Shown piece after piece: positions 60,564-64,000 of a stretch of DNA of 64,000 nt; the stretch's first letter is position 1; the number at the start of each line of letters is the position of its first letter. The DNA is from Plantactinospora sp. BC1 (lineage in GTDB: Bacteria > Actinomycetota > Actinomycetes > Mycobacteriales > Micromonosporaceae), in assembly GCF_003030345.1 (NCBI RefSeq), contig NZ_CP028158.1:3348001-3412000 (forward strand), read 5' to 3'. Position numbers and translations under genes: made by a program. The notes beneath the pieces were generated by a model that worked only from the letters and a program-made list of their open reading frames with translations, had not been told where the DNA came from and did no database searches.

Positions 60564-61580
60564 TCAGCACTTCGGCGGCTGGCCTCCGGCCCGAATCGTG
60601 TCCAGTGCGCTCAGCGCCTCGTCGAGGGTTCCGACCCGGGCCATCGGCAGCCCCGACTGGGCGTTGCGGACGGCCTCCTCGCAATTTCCGGCCGGTACCA
60701 GGAAATACTTCGCGCCCGCGTTCTTCGCGCCGACCAGCTTCTGCGGGATGCCGCCGATCGGGCCGACCTCACCCAGGTCGTTGATGGTGCCGGTACCAGC
60801 GATGACCTTTCCGCCGGTCAGGTCCTCGGTCCGGATCTTGTCGATGATGCCGAGCGCGAACATCAGCCCGGCACTGGGCCCGCCGATGTCCCCGAGGTCG
60901 ATCTTCAGCTCGAACGGGTGCGGTTGCCGCTGCTCGATCTCCACCCCGATCCGGGGCGGGTTGTTGTCCGTGGTCGCGCTGACGATGGTCGCGGTGGCCG
61001 GTTTACCGTCCCGGGTGTAGCCGATCTTCAGCCGGGAGCCGGCCGGCCGCGACCGGATCAGGTCGGTCAGGCTGCTCGCCACCACCACCGGCTTGTCGTC
61101 GACCGAGGTGAAGACGTCGCCGGCCTTGAGGATCCCCTCCGACGGGCCACCCGCGGTGACGCTCTTGACCACCACCTGCACCGGATAGCCGAGTTCGCGC
61201 AGCGCCGCCGTCTCGGCACTGGTCTGCGAGGCGGCGAAGTCCTCCGCGTTGCGCTCCTCCACCTGCTGCTGGGTCTGACCCGGCGGGTAGATCAACTCGT
61301 ACGGCACCACGGCCTCGTCCGGGGAGAACCAGCCGGCGATCGCGGAGAGCAGCTTGACGTCGGGCTGCACGCCGACCGTGGTCAGCCGGAGTTGTCCGGC
61401 CGAGGTCGAGGTCTCCCGGCCGGACACCTGGATCACCTCTTTGTCGTCCTGCCGGCCCAGCGTGTCCACCGTCGGCCCCGGGCCGAGCACGACGTACGGG
61501 ATCGGGGCGGCGAGTACGCCGATGCTGAGCAGGGCGGTGAGCACCGCGCCGAGCAGAACAGTGACACCGCGACGTCTCAT
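60564..61580 (-). CDS. PDZ-domain Lon-like serine protease, membrane-anchored
   Basis: 338 residues. One N-terminal anchor (GVTVLLGAVLTALLSIGVLA) is followed by a PDZ domain (about 130-210; VKSVTAGGPSEGILKAGDVF) and a Lon-type protease domain with the catalytic Ser in GGPSAGLMFAL and Lys in GGIPQKLVGAKNAGA. No ATPase domain is present, as in this YlbL-type family. It should cleave misfolded or signalling proteins at the outer membrane face. It is neighbour to UPF0182 (106 bases apart) and divergent from the zincin-like gene, an association I recall as common in actinobacteria. Confidence 0.92.
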   Translation of the reverse strand: MRRRGVTVLLGAVLTALLSIGVLAAPIPYVVLGPGPTVDTLGRQDDKEVIQVSGRETSTSAGQLRLTTVGVQPDVKLLSAIAGWFSPDEAVVPYELIYPPGQTQQQVEERNAEDFAASQTSAETAALRELGYPVQVVVKSVTAGGPSEGILKAGDVFTSVDDKPVVVASSLTDLIRSRPAGSRLKIGYTRDGKPATATIVSATTDNNPPRIGVEIEQRQPHPFELKIDLGDIGGPSAGLMFALGIIDKIRTEDLTGGKVIAGTGTINDLGEVGPIGGIPQKLVGAKNAGAKYFLVPAGNCEEAVRNAQSGLPMARVGTLDEALSALDTIRAGGQPPKC

Positions 61581-61693
61581 GGCCGCCAAGCCTACCCAGC
61601 CGACACCTCCGGGCCGGCCCGCGAACCCGAGGTTCGCCCTCGGCGTGACACCTGGGCAGGCGGCGCACCCCCCGGCGCGCGTACCGTGGACGG

Positions 61694-62968
61694 GTGCCTG
61701 ATATTCCGTTCGGCTTCGCCCTGCCGGGTGGCCAGCCGCCCGACCCCAACGACCCGCAGCAGATGCAGCAGTTCATGGCGCAGCTGCAACAGCTGCTCGC
61801 CGCGCCGGGCAGCGGCCCGGTCAACTGGGACCTGGCCCGCCAGGTCGCGGCCAGCCAGCTCTCCTCGGCCGGCGACCCGGCCGTCACGCCGTACGAGCGC
61901 AACGCCGTCGAGGAGGCGCTCCGGCTGGCCGACCTCTGGCTCGACCCGACCTCGGCACACCCCTCCGGCATCCGCACCTCGGTGGCGTGGAACCGGAACG
62001 AGTGGATCTACAAGACGCTGGACGTCTGGAAGAAGCTCTGCGACCCGGTGGCCGGGCGGATGGTCGCCGCGATGGGCGACCTGGTGCCGCCGGAGGCCCG
62101 GGCGCAGCTCGGCCCGATGCAGTCCATGCTGACCACGCTGGGCGGGGCGCTCTTCGGCGGCCAGCTCGGCCAGGCCCTCGGCTCGCTCGCCGCCGAGGTG
62201 CTCTCGGCCGGCGACATCGGCCTGCCGCTCGGCCCGGCCGGCACGGCCGCGCTGCTGCCGGCGAACATCCGGGCGTACGGCGAGGGCCTCGAACTCCCCG
62301 AGGACGAGGTACGCCTCTACGTCGCCCTGCGCGAGGCCGCGCACCAGCGACTCTTCCAGCACGTACCGTGGCTGCGCGGGCACGTCCTGACCACCGTCGA
62401 GATGTACGCCACCGGCATCACCGTGAACCGGGAGGCGATCGAGGAGGCGATGGGCCGGCTCGACCCGATGAATCCGGAGTCGGTGCAGGCGCTCTCGGTC
62501 GAGGGCATCTTCACCCCGGAGGACACCCCGGCGCAGAAGGCCTCGCTGGCCCGGTTGGAGACCGCGCTGGCCCTGGTCGAGGGCTGGGTGTGCCACGTCG
62601 TCGACACCGCCGCCGCCGAACGGCTGCCGAACGTGAACCGGCTCTCCGAGGCGTTCCGGCGGCGCCGGGCCGCCGGTGGTCCGGCCGAGCAGACCTTCGC
62701 GGCGCTGGTCGGGCTGGAGCTGCGCCCCCGGCGGCTGCGCGAGGCCGCCGCGCTCTGGGCGGCGCTCACCGAGCACCGGGGCATCGCCGGTCGGGACGCG
62801 CTCTGGGGACACCCGGACCTGCTCCCGGCCGAGGAGGACTTCGCCGACCCGGACGCCTTCGCCCGGTCCCAACTCGACCTCGGCGACCTGGAGGACTTCG
62901 ACTTCGGCAAGCCCGCGGCCGAGGACGACTCCGGCGAGCCGGGCTCGGAGCGACGCGACCCGGAGTGA
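61694..62968 (+). CDS. Zincin-like metallopeptidase family protein (DUF2342)
   Basis: 424 residues. An N-terminal Gln/Pro-rich leader (about 40 residues) precedes the DUF2342 domain. The zinc region is REAAHQRLFQHVPWL, in which the usual HExxH is replaced by H-Q-R-L-F-Q-H spacing, so peptidase activity is doubtful. WKKLCDPVAG and FTPEDTPAQKASLARLETAL are other conserved parts. The last 50 residues are acidic. It is divergent from the Lon-like protease. The start is GTG at 61694. Confidence 0.85.
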   Translation: MPDIPFGFALPGGQPPDPNDPQQMQQFMAQLQQLLAAPGSGPVNWDLARQVAASQLSSAGDPAVTPYERNAVEEALRLADLWLDPTSAHPSGIRTSVAWNRNEWIYKTLDVWKKLCDPVAGRMVAAMGDLVPPEARAQLGPMQSMLTTLGGALFGGQLGQALGSLAAEVLSAGDIGLPLGPAGTAALLPANIRAYGEGLELPEDEVRLYVALREAAHQRLFQHVPWLRGHVLTTVEMYATGITVNREAIEEAMGRLDPMNPESVQALSVEGIFTPEDTPAQKASLARLETALALVEGWVCHVVDTAAAERLPNVNRLSEAFRRRRAAGGPAEQTFAALVGLELRPRRLREAAALWAALTEHRGIAGRDALWGHPDLLPAEEDFADPDAFARSQLDLGDLEDFDFGKPAAEDDSGEPGSERRDPE

Positions 62969-63111
62969 CCCGGCACCCCGGGGCTCGACAGCGGCGTGTC
63001 CCGGAGCCCCGGGCAGGCATGGACGGTGCTGTCCCGGCCCCCCGGGCAGGCGTGGACGGTGCGGGTGACGGTCCGTCGGGGCCCGGGTGGTGGGCGGCGG
63101 GCGTCCCGGCG

Positions 63112-63711
63112 TCAGCCGCCGAGCAGTACCCGGGTGGTGTCCCAGCCCTCGACTGCCGGATCGAGCGTCGCGAGGTCGGCGGGGCCGCGGAGCCGCCGCC
63201 AGCCCGGCGTCACCGCGACCTCGGCCGGTCGCGGTGCGGCACCGCGCACCAGCTCCGCCCCGGCGGTGTCGAGGTCGAGGTCCGGCAGCCAGTCCGGTGC
63301 GGGTAGCCGGGTCGCCAGCCCGAGCAGTCCGGCGCCGGGGTTCGTCGCGGGGGCGACCGCGACGGGGCGGCTGGTCAGCGGGCGGAGCAGCTTGCCGAGG
63401 ATCAGGCCGGGCACGTCGGGTGCGTCGGCGACGAGCACGGCGGCCTGGTCGTAGCCGTCCCGGGTCGCGGCGTCGAGCGCGGCACCGACCCGGTGGGTCG
63501 GCAGGTCGTAGACCGGCATGCCGGGCCAGGCGACCGCGTCGGCCAGCGCGCGGTCGGCGGCGGTGGCGGCGATCGCCGGCTCCACCTGGGCCAGCGTGGC
63601 GACCAGGTCGACGGCGTCTTCGGCGAGTGCCGAGCGCCAGCGGGCCGGGTCGGTCCCGGGCGGCGCCCAGGCGACGGGTCCGAGCATCACCACGATCACA
63701 CGGCGGGTCAC
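63112..63711 (-). CDS. DUF2064-like (nucleotidyl/glycosyltransferase-A fold) protein
   Basis: 199 residues. The fold is suggested by an N-terminal strand VIVVMLGPVAW, a middle AAVLVADAPDVPGLILGKLL resembling the metal-binding acidic loop of GT-A and CofC-type enzymes, and a C-terminal WRRLRGPADLATLD as in DUF2064 and CofC proteins. The N-terminal substrate loop (K-x-P of active enzymes) is not seen. Activity is therefore uncertain. The start is GTG at 63711. It lies 85 bases downstream of the metallopeptidase gene on the same strand. Confidence 0.65.
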   Translation of the reverse strand: MTRRVIVVMLGPVAWAPPGTDPARWRSALAEDAVDLVATLAQVEPAIAATAADRALADAVAWPGMPVYDLPTHRVGAALDAATRDGYDQAAVLVADAPDVPGLILGKLLRPLTSRPVAVAPATNPGAGLLGLATRLPAPDWLPDLDLDTAGAELVRGAAPRPAEVAVTPGWRRLRGPADLATLDPAVEGWDTTRVLLGG

Positions 63712-63796
63712 CCGCCGACCTTACCGAGCTTCCGGGCCGGCCACCCGGCCCGGCCGTACCGCCCGTCCGGGGCCGACCGGGCGCACCGGTACGGGC

Positions 63797-64000
63797 TCAG
63801 TCCGGCAGGACGATCCCGGTGGTCGCGGCGACGCCCTCCAGATAGCCCCGGGCCCGTTCCGTCTTCGGATAGCGCCCGACCAGTTCCCAGAACCGTGCGT
63901 TGTGACTGGGCACGACGAGGTGGGCCAACTCGTGCAGCAGCACGTAGTCGATCACCCACTCCGGCATCTCCTGGATCCGGTGCGAGATCCGGATGGTCCG
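63797..64000 (-). CDS. YgjP/M48-type metallopeptidase, C-terminal part
   Basis: The last 67 codons are present; the gene enters from the right edge. The zinc site is intact: LLHELAHL (HExxH) with a downstream His in VPSHNARFWELV, followed by a RYPKTERARGYLEG helix. This is the pattern of the YgjP-like (DUF45) metallopeptidase family. The start and any N-terminal domain lie outside the window. Confidence 0.88.
   Translation of the reverse strand, partial: RTIRISHRIQEMPEWVIDYVLLHELAHLVVPSHNARFWELVGRYPKTERARGYLEGVAATTGIVLPD

Overview
The window is very GC-rich chromosomal DNA with dense, often overlapping genes and frequent GTG/TTG starts. Actinobacterial marker families are present: WhiB, the SigR/RsrA pair, ribosomal protein bL37, PdtaS, a MacRS-like pair, UPF0182, a Lon-like PDZ protease and DUF5709. 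It reads as a core region of an actinomycete, most likely Micromonosporaceae. The family-level call is inference from gene content, not a database result.

Layout. 1-2400: assimilatory sulfate reduction (cysH, small zinc-ribbon protein, sulfite reductase) behind a short Cys-containing leader peptide. 2400-11700: GT-C glycosyltransferase, PdtaS-type histidine kinase, SIS sugar-phosphate enzyme, TPR protein, DHA2 efflux pump divergent from its TetR regulator with two palindromic operators, and an acetyltransferase. 11700-15750: thiol-oxidative stress locus (biotinyl carrier protein, bL37, rsrA, sigR with its own SigR-type promoter), a hydrolase, WhiB and an SRAP/HMCES protein. 15800-20750: aroA, rsgA, DUF2087 regulator, hisN and a DMT-like membrane protein. 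20800-28400: GT4 glycosyltransferase, DUF5709 protein, MacRS-like two-component pair, RsbW-like ATPase, glpK, phosphotransferase and MmcQ/YjbR protein.

28400-37500 is the most accessory part: an excisionase-like HTH/PIN toxin-antitoxin pair, a small secreted protein, a 1268-residue XRE-nSTAND-WD40 protein with 14 blades, and a secreted PIG-L deacetylase with carbohydrate-binding modules. 37500-47200 is one tightly coupled minus-strand operon of eight genes: ROK regulator, solute-binding lipoprotein, ABC ATPase, fused permease, creatininase-family hydrolase, amidohydrolase, ASL-like lyase and ROK kinase. It looks like an uptake and breakdown pathway for an unidentified substrate and is the best candidate for an undescribed system.

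47300-64000: membrane protein, two GT4 glycosyltransferases, purC, an orphan sugar-binding lipoprotein, an ECF41 sigma factor with a flavoprotein and a DUF1772 protein, two identical initiator tRNA genes separated by an 18-bp minisatellite, UPF0182, the Lon-like protease, a zincin-like protein, a DUF2064-like protein and the C-terminus of a YgjP-type metallopeptidase.

No rRNA, CRISPR array, prophage or insertion sequence was seen.
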